Shown here: one piece after another, positions 1-9,003 of the stretch
Layout: the number at the start of each line of letters is the position of its first letter
Numbering within the stretch: position 1 is the first letter of the stretch
Source: Polyangiaceae bacterium
Lineage (GTDB): Bacteria; Myxococcota_A; Polyangia; Polyangiales; Polyangiaceae
NCBI GenBank assembly: GCA_025353725.1
Contig: JANXOF010000013.1
Span: 1-64,000 of the forward strand
Length of the DNA: 64,000 bases
Reading direction: 5' to 3'
Position numbers and translations under genes: made by a program
Notes under the pieces: generated by a model
What the model saw: the letters and a program-made list of their open reading frames with translations, nothing else
Databases searched by the model: none
Told to the model about the DNA's origin: nothing

Positions 1-295
1 CTGACGATACGCGCTTTGTCTACGCTGCGCGACTCGTGCGGAGTTCGGCAGACCACGGCGGAGGTGACGTGAGGCGCTACGCTGCGCTCACGCAAAATCG
101 ATGCCACAATCAAGAGAGGCAAAGGGTGCGCTCGGATGAACGGCTCCGGCTCGCGCTCCGCGAGGTCTGTCGCGCTCGGAAGTTCTAACGTCACGTAGTG
201 GTGATCAGGAAAGCATCCGCGGAACAGCGTCGTCTTCCCCGTTTGGCGCGCTCCAGTCACGACAACGGCCGAAAACTGCCGGGCCGCCGTGGTCA
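1..295 (-). pseudogene. AAA_14-type ATPase fragment (ATP-binding N-terminal part)
   Basis: The minus strand reads openly from about 295 to the window edge. It carries a Walker A loop (VTGARQTGKTTLF) preceded by a short helix and followed by YVTLELPSATDLAEREPEPF, the pattern of AAA_14 (DUF4143-linked) ATPases. In that family the next element is a Walker B motif of the form IIDEVQ. Here the frame continues from PLLI into VASILRERSVAPHV with no DE, so homology seems to stop near position 100. No ATG is found; a GTG at 295-293 is the only plausible start and lies inside the region where the family normally already has residues. I read it as a gene that has lost its start and everything beyond Walker A, although the window edge prevents seeing whether the rest resumes further left. 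Confidence 0.5.
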
Positions 296-445
296 CGAAA
301 CGGGTAGATTGTCTTTTAAATCGAACAGTTAGGAAGAATGACTTCAGAAGTCATGATTGTCAACGCAACGAGTACGAACCGCACGAACGGAGTGGCCGAC
401 GCGGTCCCGTGACTCTTCGGAGTGCAGGGGGCGTAGGCTCATCGC

Positions 446-1642
446 GTGAGGAAATCCGGAGCCACTATCGGACGTCCTCACTTCCTCGGCGTGGCCGTCA
501 CGGCGGCGTTGGCGGCGTCATGGATCGGCTGCCGTGCGTGCACGACGACGGAGTCGCACGTCGATGTGCCCGTGACTCTCGATGACGTGAGGAAGCTTGC
601 GAACGACGGGAGCGTCGTCGTCGACGTCAAGCGTAGGGAGCAGGCCGCGGGCGGCGCTGGGTGCGGACATTCGGCGGCTTGCATACTCCTAGTACCCGTC
701 GAGCTCGTCAGCGCCTTCTTTCCCACGAAGTTTGACGAAGCCAGCGTCATCGACAATGGGAAGCTCACGTACTTCGCGCGGTTCGACGCGAACGGGGCGT
801 TCATCGAGAGCGCCAAATATCTTGAAAAGAGCATTCGTTACTATCGTGCCCTACCCCTTGAGAAGCTGCGCAAGACGGTCATCGTTCGGTCAGCCGAAGC
901 CTCTATCGGCAGCGACGGTGGGCCGGAGGCGATCGGACGCGTTCTCCTTTTGCCGCAGCTCGACTTAATCGCGGATTACGAGGCTGCGCTTGCAAAGGAA
1001 CACGGCGCAGACAGTCGCGCAGCGCTCATTATCGAAGCTGCGACATGGCTCCTGGACGAATCGGTCCCATTTTTAGAAAAGCACGAGAGCGACAGCCGAG
1101 AGCCCGACGAGACACGCGCATCGGTGATCGCGGAGTTGTGCCGCGCCGATGACAGGCGCTCGGAAACCGTGCTCAAAGCGGCCACTCAAAACCCAGGTCC
1201 TAAGGCCGCCGTCGCCGGTATTGAATGTGGAGTGTCGTCGACGCGAGACGCGGCTCGCGACGCGTTCGTCGGTATGACGGCAGATCTTTTGTGCCACGCG
1301 AAGTCTGCAGCGGAAGCCTCAGAACTCGTCCGCGCGCTTCCAGAAGGCAACGCGGCTCTCACCGCAGCCCAAGCGCGTTGTAGCGAGCCTTCGGGTCGCG
1401 CCTTATTGAGCCTGGTCGCGGAAATTCCCGTGGCCCGCACCGAGCTCGAGCGCGTGATGCGGGAGTCGAGGGTGTACGACAATGCTCTGGGAGAAAGACT
1501 TTTGCTTCGCAAACTCGACCATCGGGCGGCCCTCTTCGCCGGTCTCGACGCGAAGCCAGGGAGAGAGCGTTTCGTGGTGCTCATGAGCACCGAGCTCACG
1601 TCACGTGCGACACAGCCCAGCAACGGAAGGCGACACGGGTAA
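446..1642 (+). CDS. Unrecognised secreted or lipid-anchored protein, 398 aa
   Basis: The reading frame starts with GTG at 446, a purine-rich stretch (gcaggggg) lying upstream. The N-terminus is basic, then hydrophobic (about residues 12-27), then WIGCRAC, which could be a lipoprotein-type cleavage site at Cys29 or a plain signal peptide. The mature part is Ala/Glu/Arg rich and probably helical, with scattered cysteines (Cys72, Cys79 and several in the C-terminal half) that could form disulfides outside the cytoplasm. I do not recognise a family. It stands alone, with the ATPase remnant upstream and a non-coding stretch downstream. Third-position GC bias over the whole frame supports a real gene. 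Function unknown. Confidence 0.65.
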   Translation: MRKSGATIGRPHFLGVAVTAALAASWIGCRACTTTESHVDVPVTLDDVRKLANDGSVVVDVKRREQAAGGAGCGHSAACILLVPVELVSAFFPTKFDEASVIDNGKLTYFARFDANGAFIESAKYLEKSIRYYRALPLEKLRKTVIVRSAEASIGSDGGPEAIGRVLLLPQLDLIADYEAALAKEHGADSRAALIIEAATWLLDESVPFLEKHESDSREPDETRASVIAELCRADDRRSETVLKAATQNPGPKAAVAGIECGVSSTRDAARDAFVGMTADLLCHAKSAAEASELVRALPEGNAALTAAQARCSEPSGRALLSLVAEIPVARTELERVMRESRVYDNALGERLLLRKLDHRAALFAGLDAKPGRERFVVLMSTELTSRATQPSNGRRHG

Positions 1643-2404
1643 ACTCATTCCAGCGCCGGCGTAGCCACCCACGGAAGCCCCTTCGATGCTTCCGTCTATG
1701 CTCCTGAACTTGGATGCATTTACGCCTACCCAATTTCTAATTCCGAAAGAGACTGAAACTGAAGACACTATGCCACTTCATATGTCGCTCAAGTTCGCCC
1801 CCTCTCTCGCACTCGTGTCTCTTGCGATACCCGTGTAGGAGCCCCGCTAATGCCAACATTCAAAGATATGCTCGCGTTGGCGTACCAGAACATCAACACC
1901 TGTTCGTCGTACACGTCGACGACGCCTTCTACCCCCCCGAAGCCGTAGCCCCCAGTCAGCCCAGCACTCAGCACGCCGAAAAAGAACGGGTGCGCGAGAC
2001 TGGAGAGTTCCTTGAGCACACCGCAGGCGACCATGTCGCCGATCGTCCGTGCGTCGACGTTTATCGCCAAGAGCTGCGTAGCCTCATTCGTAAGTAGACT
2101 GTTCGAGTCCTTCGGACTCAAGCCGCCCGGAGCGGTAGAGCCCCCTGTCGTGTGGTCGGATAGTCCCAGCTGGACGAGGTCCTCCGCGGCGACTCGCGAG
2201 CGAGCTCATGAGGCTGCTCTGGTTTGGCCCCGCGAACGAGAACGCCAGTCAGCGAACTTGCGGTTATGGTTTTGTGAGCTGGTTTTACACGGTGACTGGA
2301 CTTCCGTGCCGCCACACGTTCCTCCGCTTTTGGGCCGCGCGAGCGTCGTCGTACGAGCTCTCCCAAGCGGCCCATTCGCGGCATGAGCATGCCGTCGTGA
2401 CGGG
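1643..2404. other. 762-bp gap with no confident gene
   Basis: No frame here has a convincing start, ribosome-binding site and family match. The best candidate is the minus-strand frame at 1789-2121, listed separately. A short perfect inverted repeat (GAGTCC-TTC-GGACTC, 2105-2119) lies near its start. The T-arm-like look of this spot is not part of a tRNA: no acceptor or anticodon stem can be drawn around it. From 2122 to 2404 I see nothing beyond the convergent end of trmFO. Confidence 0.5.
1789..2121 (-). CDS. Possible short protein or gene remnant, 110 aa
   Basis: The frame begins with TTG and lacks a clear ribosome-binding site, yet its codon third positions are strongly GC-biased in the middle part, as in the real genes of this window. 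The central segment (GVLSAGLTGGYGFGGVEGVV, then DVYDEQVLMFWYANASISLNVG) alternates Gly-rich and hydrophobic residues and is faintly reminiscent of lipid-binding SYLF-type beta structure, but I would not assign it. It may be the surviving piece of a larger gene. Confidence 0.22.
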   Translation of the reverse strand: MSPKDSNSLLTNEATQLLAINVDARTIGDMVACGVLKELSSLAHPFFFGVLSAGLTGGYGFGGVEGVVDVYDEQVLMFWYANASISLNVGISGAPTRVSQETRVRERGRT

Positions 2405-3808
2405 CTAGCCTGCCGCGCGCCGGGCGAGCGGTGCGGAAGCAAGCCACGCGTCGATGTCGGTAAGCGCCCGATCGCTCAACAGCTGGTAGCGATCGCGCTT
2501 TTTGAGCCGCGGGTTTTCGGCCGGCGGCATGCATGCCCACGTGATGTTGGAGGGCTGAAATCGCTCGTTGGGTCGCATCAAGTGCGTACGAATTCCGCCA
2601 AGGGCCGTGGTTTCCGGAGGCGGCGTCAGCGGATGCCCGAGGAGCTTTTGCGCGAGTAAAATAGCGCAAACGAGGCCCCCTGCGCAGCTCTCGACGTACC
2701 CCTCGACGCCCGTGATCTGCCCCGCCAAAAAGACGTTCGTCCGGGCCTTGAGCTGCATGCGCTCGTCGAGAAGCTTCGGCGCATCGACAAACGTGTTGCG
2801 ATGTACGCTTCCGAAGCGGAGGAACTCCGCCTCCTCCAAACCAGGAATCATGCGGAGTACGCGAGCTTGGTCGCCCCACGTCATGCGCGTTTGAAACCCG
2901 ACGAGATTGTAGGCGGTCGACGCTTGGTCTTCCGCGCGAAGTTGGACCACGGCGTGGGGCCTTCGGCCGGTCCGCGGATCCGTCAGGCCGACCGGCTTCA
3001 TGGGCCCGAACGAGAGCGTCATCTCTCCCCGCGAGGCCATCACCTCCACCGGCAAACAGCCCTCGAAGTACCGCACTTCCTCGAACGACCGCGGCTCTAC
3101 TTTTTGGGCGCCAACGATCGCCGCGACGAACGCCTTGTATCCAGCCTCGTCGAACGGGCAATTGATATACGCCTCGTCACCGAGCGCTTCGGCGTCGCGG
3201 GCATCATGCTCGGCGCCGTCGCGCATCGCTTCGCTTGCGTCGATAGGCGCGCCCTTTCCCCATCGCGATTGGCGAAAAACTTTCGACTCGTCGATCGATT
3301 CCGCACTCACGATAGGGGCAATCGCGTCGTAGTAAGCGAGATGCTGCGCGCCCACAGTCCGCGCGATGTCGGCGGCGAGGTCGTCCCCCGTGAGCGGTCC
3401 CGTCGCCAAAATCACGGGCTCCTCCGCCGTTGCCTCGGGGATCGCCCGAAGAATCTCGTGGCGCAGCGTGATGCGCGGATGCGCCTTGATGCGCGCGGTC
3501 ATCTCGACCGAAAACACTTCGCGGTCCACCGCAAGCGCACCACCCGCGGGGACTTTCGCAACCTCCGCCGCCGCCATCACGATCGAACCGCACCGTCGAA
3601 GCTCCTCTTTTAGCAGCCCAACGGCGTTGACGAGCGCCGCCCCGCGCATTGAGTTTGAGCAGACGAGCTCGCAAAGGTTGTCGCTATGCTGCGCTGGCGT
3701 GCGCGCGTGTGGCTTTTGCTCGATCAGCTCGACGTCGATTCCGCGTTCCGCGAGCTGATACGCGGCCTCGCAGCCGGCAAACCCTCCACCGACGACAACA
3801 ACCTTCAT
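2405..3808 (-). CDS. trmFO: TrmFO, methylenetetrahydrofolate-tRNA (uracil-5-)-methyltransferase
   Basis: TrmFO makes ribothymidine at position 54 of tRNA using methylenetetrahydrofolate and FAD. The protein starts [20 protein letters not shown], the FAD-binding GxGxxG fold of the GidA/TrmFO family. Further family signatures are [11 protein letters not shown] near residue 46, the YYDAIAPIV segment, [20 protein letters not shown] (with a conserved Cys) and the C-terminal [15 protein letters not shown] motif. At 467 aa it is slightly longer than the usual 435-460. The open frame extends 79 codons further upstream but the ATG at 3808 matches the family N-terminus. It lies 107 bp downstream of the RelA/SpoT gene in the same direction and could be co-transcribed. 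Confidence 0.96.
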   Translation of the reverse strand: MKVVVVGGGFAGCEAAYQLAERGIDVELIEQKPHARTPAQHSDNLCELVCSNSMRGAALVNAVGLLKEELRRCGSIVMAAAEVAKVPAGGALAVDREVFSVEMTARIKAHPRITLRHEILRAIPEATAEEPVILATGPLTGDDLAADIARTVGAQHLAYYDAIAPIVSAESIDESKVFRQSRWGKGAPIDASEAMRDGAEHDARDAEALGDEAYINCPFDEAGYKAFVAAIVGAQKVEPRSFEEVRYFEGCLPVEVMASRGEMTLSFGPMKPVGLTDPRTGRRPHAVVQLRAEDQASTAYNLVGFQTRMTWGDQARVLRMIPGLEEAEFLRFGSVHRNTFVDAPKLLDERMQLKARTNVFLAGQITGVEGYVESCAGGLVCAILLAQKLLGHPLTPPPETTALGGIRTHLMRPNERFQPSNITWACMPPAENPRLKKRDRYQLLSDRALTDIDAWLASAPLARRAAG

Positions 3809-3915
3809 AGGCTGTTCCGTGTAGCCCTGCGCAGCCGTGCGGACAAGCCTCGAAACCGCGCCGGCAGCCGTCCCGCCGCCGTTCGGCCGAGCCGAGCCGA
3901 GCGAGCCGAGACGCG

Positions 3916-6081
3916 TCAGGTCCGCTCGACCGCCACCACTCCCGGCACTTTTTGCAGAGCTCGGATAACGCTCTTGAGCTGAGTCAAGTCGGAACAAATA
4001 AAGGTAAAAACGTTTATCGCTTTTCCGTCGTCGCCGGCGCGGCAATTCGCTTCGCTAATATTGATACTTAGCGTACTAAACGTTTGGCCGACAGTCGCGA
4101 GAATGCCCGGCCGGTTGGCCGTCACGACGCGAAGCTGTACGGAGCGATTGATCTTCGCCTTCGAATCCCAGCTAATTTCGACGCGACGCTCGGGATCCGT
4201 GTCGAACGCTTTAGGGCACCCGCGCCGATGAATCGTGACGCCGCGGCCGCGCGTAATAAACCCGAGAATGTCGTCCCCCGGGAGCGGATTGCAGCATTTT
4301 GCGTAACGCACCAACACGTCATCGATACCGTTGAGACGAATGCCGCCGTCATCGCCTTTGATGACCTTCCGAACAAAGCCCGCGAGTCGACCCTCGCGGA
4401 GCTGCTCAGGCGGAAAGCTTTTCGCCCCATCGACGGACGGTGGGGCCACCACATCGAGAACGTCTTTCGAATCAATCTTCCCGTAACCGATAGCGATAAA
4501 GAGTTCGTCCAAGTGCGCGACGCTGAGCGCCTCGAGCACTTTGCGAAGTTCAGGTTCGTTTTTGAGTAGCTTCGTGAGTGAGACGCTTCCCTTCTGGAAT
4601 TCACGCTCCACGAGTTCGCGCCCAAGCTTGAGCGACTTGTCGCGCTGCTCCTGGCGAAGAAAGTTACGAATCTTGGCGCGCGCGCGCGTCGTTACCGCGA
4701 TGTCGAGCCAGTCTTTGCTCGGTTGCTGGTGCGGCGCCGTCACGATCTCCAAAACATCGCCGTTGCGAAGCTTGTAGCGAAGCGGTTCGAGCTTCCCGTT
4801 GACGCGCGCGCCCGTGATGTGTTCGCCGAGTTGCGAGTGAATCGCGAACGCGAAGTCTACGGGCGTCGACCCTCTCGGAAAAACGCGCACTTCGCCCTTC
4901 GGAGTGAACACGTAGACTTCGTCTTGAAAGAGGTCGACCTTCACCCCCTCGAGGAATTCGGCCGGATCTTTGAGGTCTTTTTGCCACTCCATCAGTTGAC
5001 GAAGCCAGCCAAATCGCTGCGCGTCGGAGTCGGCAATACCCCCGCCGTGGCGTTCCTTGTACTTCCAATGAGCCGCGATACCGCGCTCGGCCACGCGGTT
5101 CATTTCGTGCGTGCGAATTTGAATTTCGATGCGCTCGCGCCCCGGGCCGATGACCGTCGTGTGAAGCGACTGGTACATGTTCGGTTTCGGAAGTGCGATA
5201 TAGTCCTTGAATCGCCCGGGCACGGGCGTCCAACGAGAGTGGATAACCCCGAGCGAAGCATAACAGTCACTGACGCTCTCGACCGAGATTCGAAACGCGA
5301 TGAGATCGTGAATCTGCTCGATCGTGCACTCGTTCGCCTTCATCTTGCGCCACACCGAGTAAAGGTGCTTCGAGCGACCCGAGACGTCGGCTGCAAATCC
5401 TTGCTCGGCGAGGCGGCCTGCGAGCGTCTTCGAGACATCTTGAATGTATCTCTCACGCTCTTTCTTTGTCTTCTGAACCGCCTGCTGGACTTCGATGTAC
5501 GAGTCCGGTTCAAGCCATCGAAACGACAAGTCTTCGAGTTCGCTCTTGAACGCTTGGATACCCAGCCGATTCGCGAGCGGGGCATAAATTTCAAGTGTTT
5601 CTCTGGCGATACGCTCCTGTGAATCCGGCTTCATGTGCTCGAGCGTGCGCATGTTGTCCACGCGATCGCAGAGCTTGATGAGCAACACGCGAATGTCGCG
5701 CGCCATCGCGACTACCATCTTTCGGAAATTTTCGGCTTGGCGGTCCTCTTTTGAAGTGAAGTTGATTTTACCGAGCTTGGTGACGCCGTCGACCAAGGAG
5801 GCGACTTCGCTCCCGAACTCGCGCTCGATGTCCTTGCTGGTCGCTAACGTGTCCTCGACGACATCGTGGAGGAGCCCGGCGCAGACACTCGCCGTGTCGA
5901 GGCGCAGCTCCGTGATGATGCCGGCCACGGACGCCGGGTGGATAAAGTACGGGTCGCCCGACTTTCGCTTTTGGCCCGTGTGCGCTTTCTCGCTGTAGTC
6001 ATACGCACGCCTAATGAGGTCGGTGTCCGCCGCCGGTTGGTAGGCCCTAACGCGGTCGATAATGTCCGTGACCTGGAGCAT
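3916..6081 (-). CDS. spoT: Bifunctional (p)ppGpp synthetase/hydrolase (RelA/SpoT)
   Basis: This 721-aa protein makes and degrades the alarmone (p)ppGpp. An HD hydrolase domain comes first (His50 in [14 protein letters not shown] with His72-Asp73), then the synthetase domain with RFKD at 290-293 and YQSLHT at about 303. The RxKD form of that loop is the one seen in bifunctional enzymes, as opposed to ExDD in synthetase-only RelA. A TGS domain (about 385-445), a linker with paired cysteines ([13 protein letters not shown]) and a C-terminal ACT domain (about 645-721) follow, so architecture and length are standard. The ATG at 6081 gives the canonical N-terminus. Both catalytic sites look intact. 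Confidence 0.96.
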   Translation of the reverse strand: MLQVTDIIDRVRAYQPAADTDLIRRAYDYSEKAHTGQKRKSGDPYFIHPASVAGIITELRLDTASVCAGLLHDVVEDTLATSKDIEREFGSEVASLVDGVTKLGKINFTSKEDRQAENFRKMVVAMARDIRVLLIKLCDRVDNMRTLEHMKPDSQERIARETLEIYAPLANRLGIQAFKSELEDLSFRWLEPDSYIEVQQAVQKTKKERERYIQDVSKTLAGRLAEQGFAADVSGRSKHLYSVWRKMKANECTIEQIHDLIAFRISVESVSDCYASLGVIHSRWTPVPGRFKDYIALPKPNMYQSLHTTVIGPGRERIEIQIRTHEMNRVAERGIAAHWKYKERHGGGIADSDAQRFGWLRQLMEWQKDLKDPAEFLEGVKVDLFQDEVYVFTPKGEVRVFPRGSTPVDFAFAIHSQLGEHITGARVNGKLEPLRYKLRNGDVLEIVTAPHQQPSKDWLDIAVTTRARAKIRNFLRQEQRDKSLKLGRELVEREFQKGSVSLTKLLKNEPELRKVLEALSVAHLDELFIAIGYGKIDSKDVLDVVAPPSVDGAKSFPPEQLREGRLAGFVRKVIKGDDGGIRLNGIDDVLVRYAKCCNPLPGDDILGFITRGRGVTIHRRGCPKAFDTDPERRVEISWDSKAKINRSVQLRVVTANRPGILATVGQTFSTLSINISEANCRAGDDGKAINVFTFICSDLTQLKSVIRALQKVPGVVAVERT

Positions 6082-6320
6082 GGCGGTGGGGGAAGCGGAA
6101 CGACCCGACGTTTAGACGACGAAAACCCTAGAAGGAACGGTATCACCCAGCCAATCTCTCGGCAAAGGAACGACAAAGCGCGACGGGTAGCCGGCGCCTT
6201 CGAGCCGTGGGTGGCAAACGCTAGCGTCGGGCGCGAACCGCACGATCTCACGCTGAGAACTCTAGCCTGCAAGGTCACTTTCGGCCGCTTCGGCCTCAGC
6301 CGCTTCGCTAAGGTGTCGCC

Positions 6321-7526
6321 GTGGCCTCTCTTTATATTCACTTTCCCTGGTGCCTCGCGAAGTGCCCGTACTGCGACTTCGTGAGCTACGCGACAGACCG
6401 AGAGAGCATTGACCACGCGGGTTACGCCGACGCGGTACTCCGTGAGGCGGAAGGTCGCGTGCGGCAGCTGAGAGCGCGGGGAAACTCGCTCACCCTCGGC
6501 AGCATCTTCTTCGGCGGTGGAACCCCAAGCCTGTGGGAACCACAAGAGCTCGGCCGCGTATTGGCCCGACTGCGGACTCTTTTCGCGACGACAACAAGCC
6601 TCGAAGTTACGGTCGAATGCAATCCGACCTCACTCGACGAGGCGAGAGCGCGGGCGCTGCACGGGGTCGGTGTCGACAGACTCTCGATTGGCACCCAATC
6701 GCTACGTGCGGAACAGCTCAAGTTTCTCGGTCGGTTGCACGACCCCGACGGTGCTCGCCTCGCGATCGCGGCGGCGCTCGCCTCGGGGATCCCGCGCGTC
6801 TCGACGGACCTTATTTTCGGGCTCCCTGATCAATCGATCGAGGACGCACGGGACCAGGCGTTCGCCCTCGCGGCTACGGGACTTAAGCACCTTTCCTGCT
6901 ACCAACTGACGATCGAACCGGGCACGCAGTTTGGCGAGCGAAAAAAGCGCGGCTTGCTGCCCATGGCCGACGACGCCGTCGTCGCCGACGCGTTTCTCGC
7001 CGTCGAAGCAGCGCTCGAGTCGTGCGGCCTGCGGCACTACGAAATCTCGAACTACGCCGTACCAGGCGAAGAGTCGCGTCATAATCTCGCCTACTGGCGC
7101 GGCGATGAGTACGTAGGCCTCGGGTGCGCGGCTTTCGGTTTTACGCGTGACACGGCGAGCGGCGGTCCCGGTGCGCGTCGTGGCGTGCGCTGGCGAAATG
7201 CCATTGACCCCAAGGCCTATGTCGAGGCGACGAAGCATCTTCGAACCGACATGCTCGGGGAGGGCGACGGCGTCAGCATGTTCGCCGAATCGCTCGATGG
7301 AACGGCTCTTCTCCGCGAACGCCTGATGCTTGGGCTTCGCCTCGCGGAGGGGGTCGACGTAGGCCGTGCAGGCGACGAGCTCGGTCTCGACCCTTGGACC
7401 CCTGAGCGACTCCGAGCGATCGAGCGGCTCGAAGCGCGCGGTCGGCTCACGCGAACGGGCGACGTACTAACCATCCCACGCCCCGCGTGGCTCTTCGCCG
7501 ACGACATTGCGTCGCGACTCTTTTGA
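6321..7526 (+). CDS. hemW: HemW-type radical SAM protein (coproporphyrinogen III oxidase-like)
   Basis: The start is GTG at 6321, which gives MASLYIHFPWCLAKCPYCDF. Cys11, Cys15 and Cys18 form the CxxxCxxC site for the radical-SAM [4Fe-4S] cluster. FFGGGTPSL follows at about residue 63 and the TIM-barrel core and C-terminal HemN domain are complete at 401 aa. The N-terminus lacks the extra residues of true oxygen-independent coproporphyrinogen oxidase HemN, and the CPYCDF form is that of HemW, thought to act as a haem chaperone. It is divergent from spoT across a 239-bp gap in which I see no clear promoter. Confidence 0.92.
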   Translation: MASLYIHFPWCLAKCPYCDFVSYATDRESIDHAGYADAVLREAEGRVRQLRARGNSLTLGSIFFGGGTPSLWEPQELGRVLARLRTLFATTTSLEVTVECNPTSLDEARARALHGVGVDRLSIGTQSLRAEQLKFLGRLHDPDGARLAIAAALASGIPRVSTDLIFGLPDQSIEDARDQAFALAATGLKHLSCYQLTIEPGTQFGERKKRGLLPMADDAVVADAFLAVEAALESCGLRHYEISNYAVPGEESRHNLAYWRGDEYVGLGCAAFGFTRDTASGGPGARRGVRWRNAIDPKAYVEATKHLRTDMLGEGDGVSMFAESLDGTALLRERLMLGLRLAEGVDVGRAGDELGLDPWTPERLRAIERLEARGRLTRTGDVLTIPRPAWLFADDIASRLF

Positions 7527-7549
7527 GGGTCCCCGCTGAGGGTCCCCGC
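7524..7549 (+). repeat. 13-bp perfect tandem duplication at the end of hemW
   Basis: The unit TGAGGGTCCCCGC occurs twice head to tail (7524-7536 and 7537-7549). The first copy supplies the hemW stop codon, so the duplication puts a second TGA immediately downstream, but in a different frame (13 bp is not a multiple of three). It is probably a replication-slippage duplication. Confidence 0.8.
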
Positions 7550-7681
7550 CGCGCCGGCGCCGCTCGTCGCCGACGCCGTCGCGTGACATCGCGTTCTACA
7601 TCACCGCTGCGCCACGGCTACGAACGTGAAGATCTTGGGAGCTGAACACGGGGTCCAGCTCGCCTCGCCTACGGCCCATGC

Positions 7682-8191
7682 CTAACGAGGCAGCTCGATC
7701 TTCGGCTTGCTTGGGTGCCTCTTGTACAAAAGCACCGTGCGGCCGAGTACCTGTACGAGCGTCGCCCCCGTTTTGGTCGCCAGCTCCGGACCGGCCTCTT
7801 TGCGATCGACCGGACACTCGCTCCCCACTTTCACCTTCACGAGTTCGTGGGTTCGCAGGGCTTCGCCGGTCGCCGCGAGAATGGCGTCGGTAAGGCCGTC
7901 TTTTCCAATCTGCACAACGACATCGAGATGGTGCCCGAGGCCACGCAGGTGGCGAATGCGACCGCCCGTGATCGGGCCGACGATTTTTGGCTTCGTCGAC
8001 CCGTCAGCACGCGTATCGGGCTTGTTTCGCACGTCGCCGCTCTTCTTATCGAAACGCTGCTTTACGCGCGTTCGGCGTCCACCGCCGGCCTTTTTCTTCG
8101 GCGTCCGCTCGCCTCCCTCCGGCGCAGCCCCTGGGCGCGCGACGTCACTCTTCCCGCTTCGACCGCCACCTCCGCGGCTCGGAACGCTCAT
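7682..8191 (-). CDS. YhbY/CRS1-YhbY (CRM) domain RNA-binding protein
   Basis: The C-terminal part (about residues 70-165) is a CRM domain: RIRHLRGLGHHLDVVVQIGKDGLTD, then VKVKVGSECPV and a terminal GATLVQVLGRTVLLYKRH. In Escherichia coli the small YhbY protein associates with pre-50S ribosomal subunits. The first 65-70 residues are a basic, Gly/Lys/Arg-rich, probably disordered extension not present in the minimal protein and may add RNA affinity. The usual GxxG loop is present as a GLGHH / GKDG arrangement. It converges with hemW. Its start (ATG at 8191) lies 57 bp from a divergent small frame at 8249. Confidence 0.88.
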   Translation of the reverse strand: MSVPSRGGGGRSGKSDVARPGAAPEGGERTPKKKAGGGRRTRVKQRFDKKSGDVRNKPDTRADGSTKPKIVGPITGGRIRHLRGLGHHLDVVVQIGKDGLTDAILAATGEALRTHELVKVKVGSECPVDRKEAGPELATKTGATLVQVLGRTVLLYKRHPSKPKIELPR

Positions 8192-8248
8192 TTCGACACC
8201 TGGGGAAGCCTTCGCATGGTCTTGGTTCTTTCTCCGGACGAGTAAAAC

Positions 8249-8542
8249 ATGGCGACTTCGCCGATCGGTGCAAGTACGCCGCCGATCGAGGCTGCCTCGC
8301 CCTCCGCGACCGTAGCGAAAGGCGTCTTTGCCGTTCCTCCGGCTCTCGCCGAGCGCCTCCGTAGCACGAACGCCACGCCTGTAGGCGCCCAGGTTCCGTT
8401 TCTGCCACCCAAGCGAGTGGAGACCGACGCAAAGGCACCTCGCCGTCGGGCCCGTCCGACCGTGTACCTGTGGAAAACCCCTGAACAGGTTGGGACTGAC
8501 CTCTTGACTAGTTGTTTGGTGTTACTGAACAGAATTCAGTGA
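8249..8542 (+). CDS. Hypothetical Ala/Pro-rich protein, 97 aa
   Basis: ATG at 8249 follows a weak GGACGA sequence. The first 75 codons show the high third-position GC of genuine genes here, and the product is Ala/Pro/Thr-rich and then very basic (RRRARPTVYLW). The last 20 codons lose this bias, so the true end may be elsewhere or the gene may be disrupted at about 8480, where an inverted repeat (ACCTGT ... ACAGGT, 8464-8489) lies. No family recognised and no partner apart from divergent yhbY. Confidence 0.33.
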   Translation: MATSPIGASTPPIEAASPSATVAKGVFAVPPALAERLRSTNATPVGAQVPFLPPKRVETDAKAPRRRARPTVYLWKTPEQVGTDLLTSCLVLLNRIQ

Positions 8543-9003
8543 TGTCGGGGGTTTAGAACGATGTCGGACGGCGACGCTCGGCCCCTCCGTAGGTAGCCAC
8601 TGAACGTACAAGCTGGAGTGCTTCATTTCATTGGACACCACAAGATGTAGACATGATAGAACGAGTCATCCCCGAACTCATGTGAGCGAAGTCCTTCCGA
8701 TGGATGAGCCACGACAGTTTCGGATCTCGAATCTCGAATCTCGCACGCCCACGAACTTCTCGAGGCTATCGACCATGTCAGAGGACAAGCGTTCAGTAGC
8801 CCGGATGCCGCGCATTCAACTGCCCCGCATTCAACTGCCCGAGCGTGGTCGCGTGGAAACTTAATCTCGGTTCTGAATCGCTCGTTTTCTTCAAATCTTT
8901 CACTCACGTCCGCCCGCCTGCGGGGCGGCTGAGAACCACGTTTTAGCTGCGACCACGCGGAGCTTCAGCTCGCGGCCATCGCAATTGGATTGGAGCGCGC
9001 ATC
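8543..9003. other. Gap upstream of the ribonucleotide reductase gene, no gene
   Basis: This 461-bp stretch has lower and patchier GC than its surroundings and codon bias typical of non-coding DNA in all frames. It must hold the nrdJ promoter but I cannot place -35/-10 boxes with confidence. I looked for a cobalamin riboswitch, since the enzyme needs adenosylcobalamin: an AGCCACTG occurs near 8597, but the accompanying conserved stems and the GGGAA / GAAGCC elements are missing. No NrdR box pair is evident either. Short direct repeats are present (see 8811-8840 and a doubled AATCTCG near 8730). Confidence 0.5.
8811..8840. repeat. 15-bp perfect tandem duplication
   Basis: CGCATTCAACTGCCC occurs twice in direct contact (8811-8825 and 8826-8840), about 165 bp before the nrdJ start. 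Two copies are too few to call an iteron or CRISPR-like array. It could be slippage or a duplicated binding site in the nrdJ upstream region. Confidence 0.75.

Noticed and set aside
2101-2125. T-arm-like sequence TTCGAGTCC suggesting a tRNA end
   Set aside because: Only a small hairpin GAGTCC/GGACTC can be drawn; no acceptor stem, D-arm or anticodon loop fits upstream.
2118-3161. Long frame (347 codons) antisense-phase to trmFO
   Set aside because: It is a shadow frame on the same strand as trmFO, produced by high GC; Arg-rich composition.
8460-8490. CCTGTGGAAAACC as DnaA-box-like sequence hinting at a replication origin
   Set aside because: A single near-match without clustered boxes, AT-rich unwinding region or dnaA/dnaN neighbours.
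8590-8605. AGCCACTG as the conserved core of a cobalamin riboswitch before nrdJ
   Set aside because: The surrounding conserved blocks and stems of the riboswitch are absent; a single octamer match is expected by chance.
8623-8907. 94-codon minus-strand frame in the nrdJ upstream region
   Set aside because: Third codon positions lack GC bias and the sequence has no family resemblance; repeats inside it are explained by the tandem duplication.
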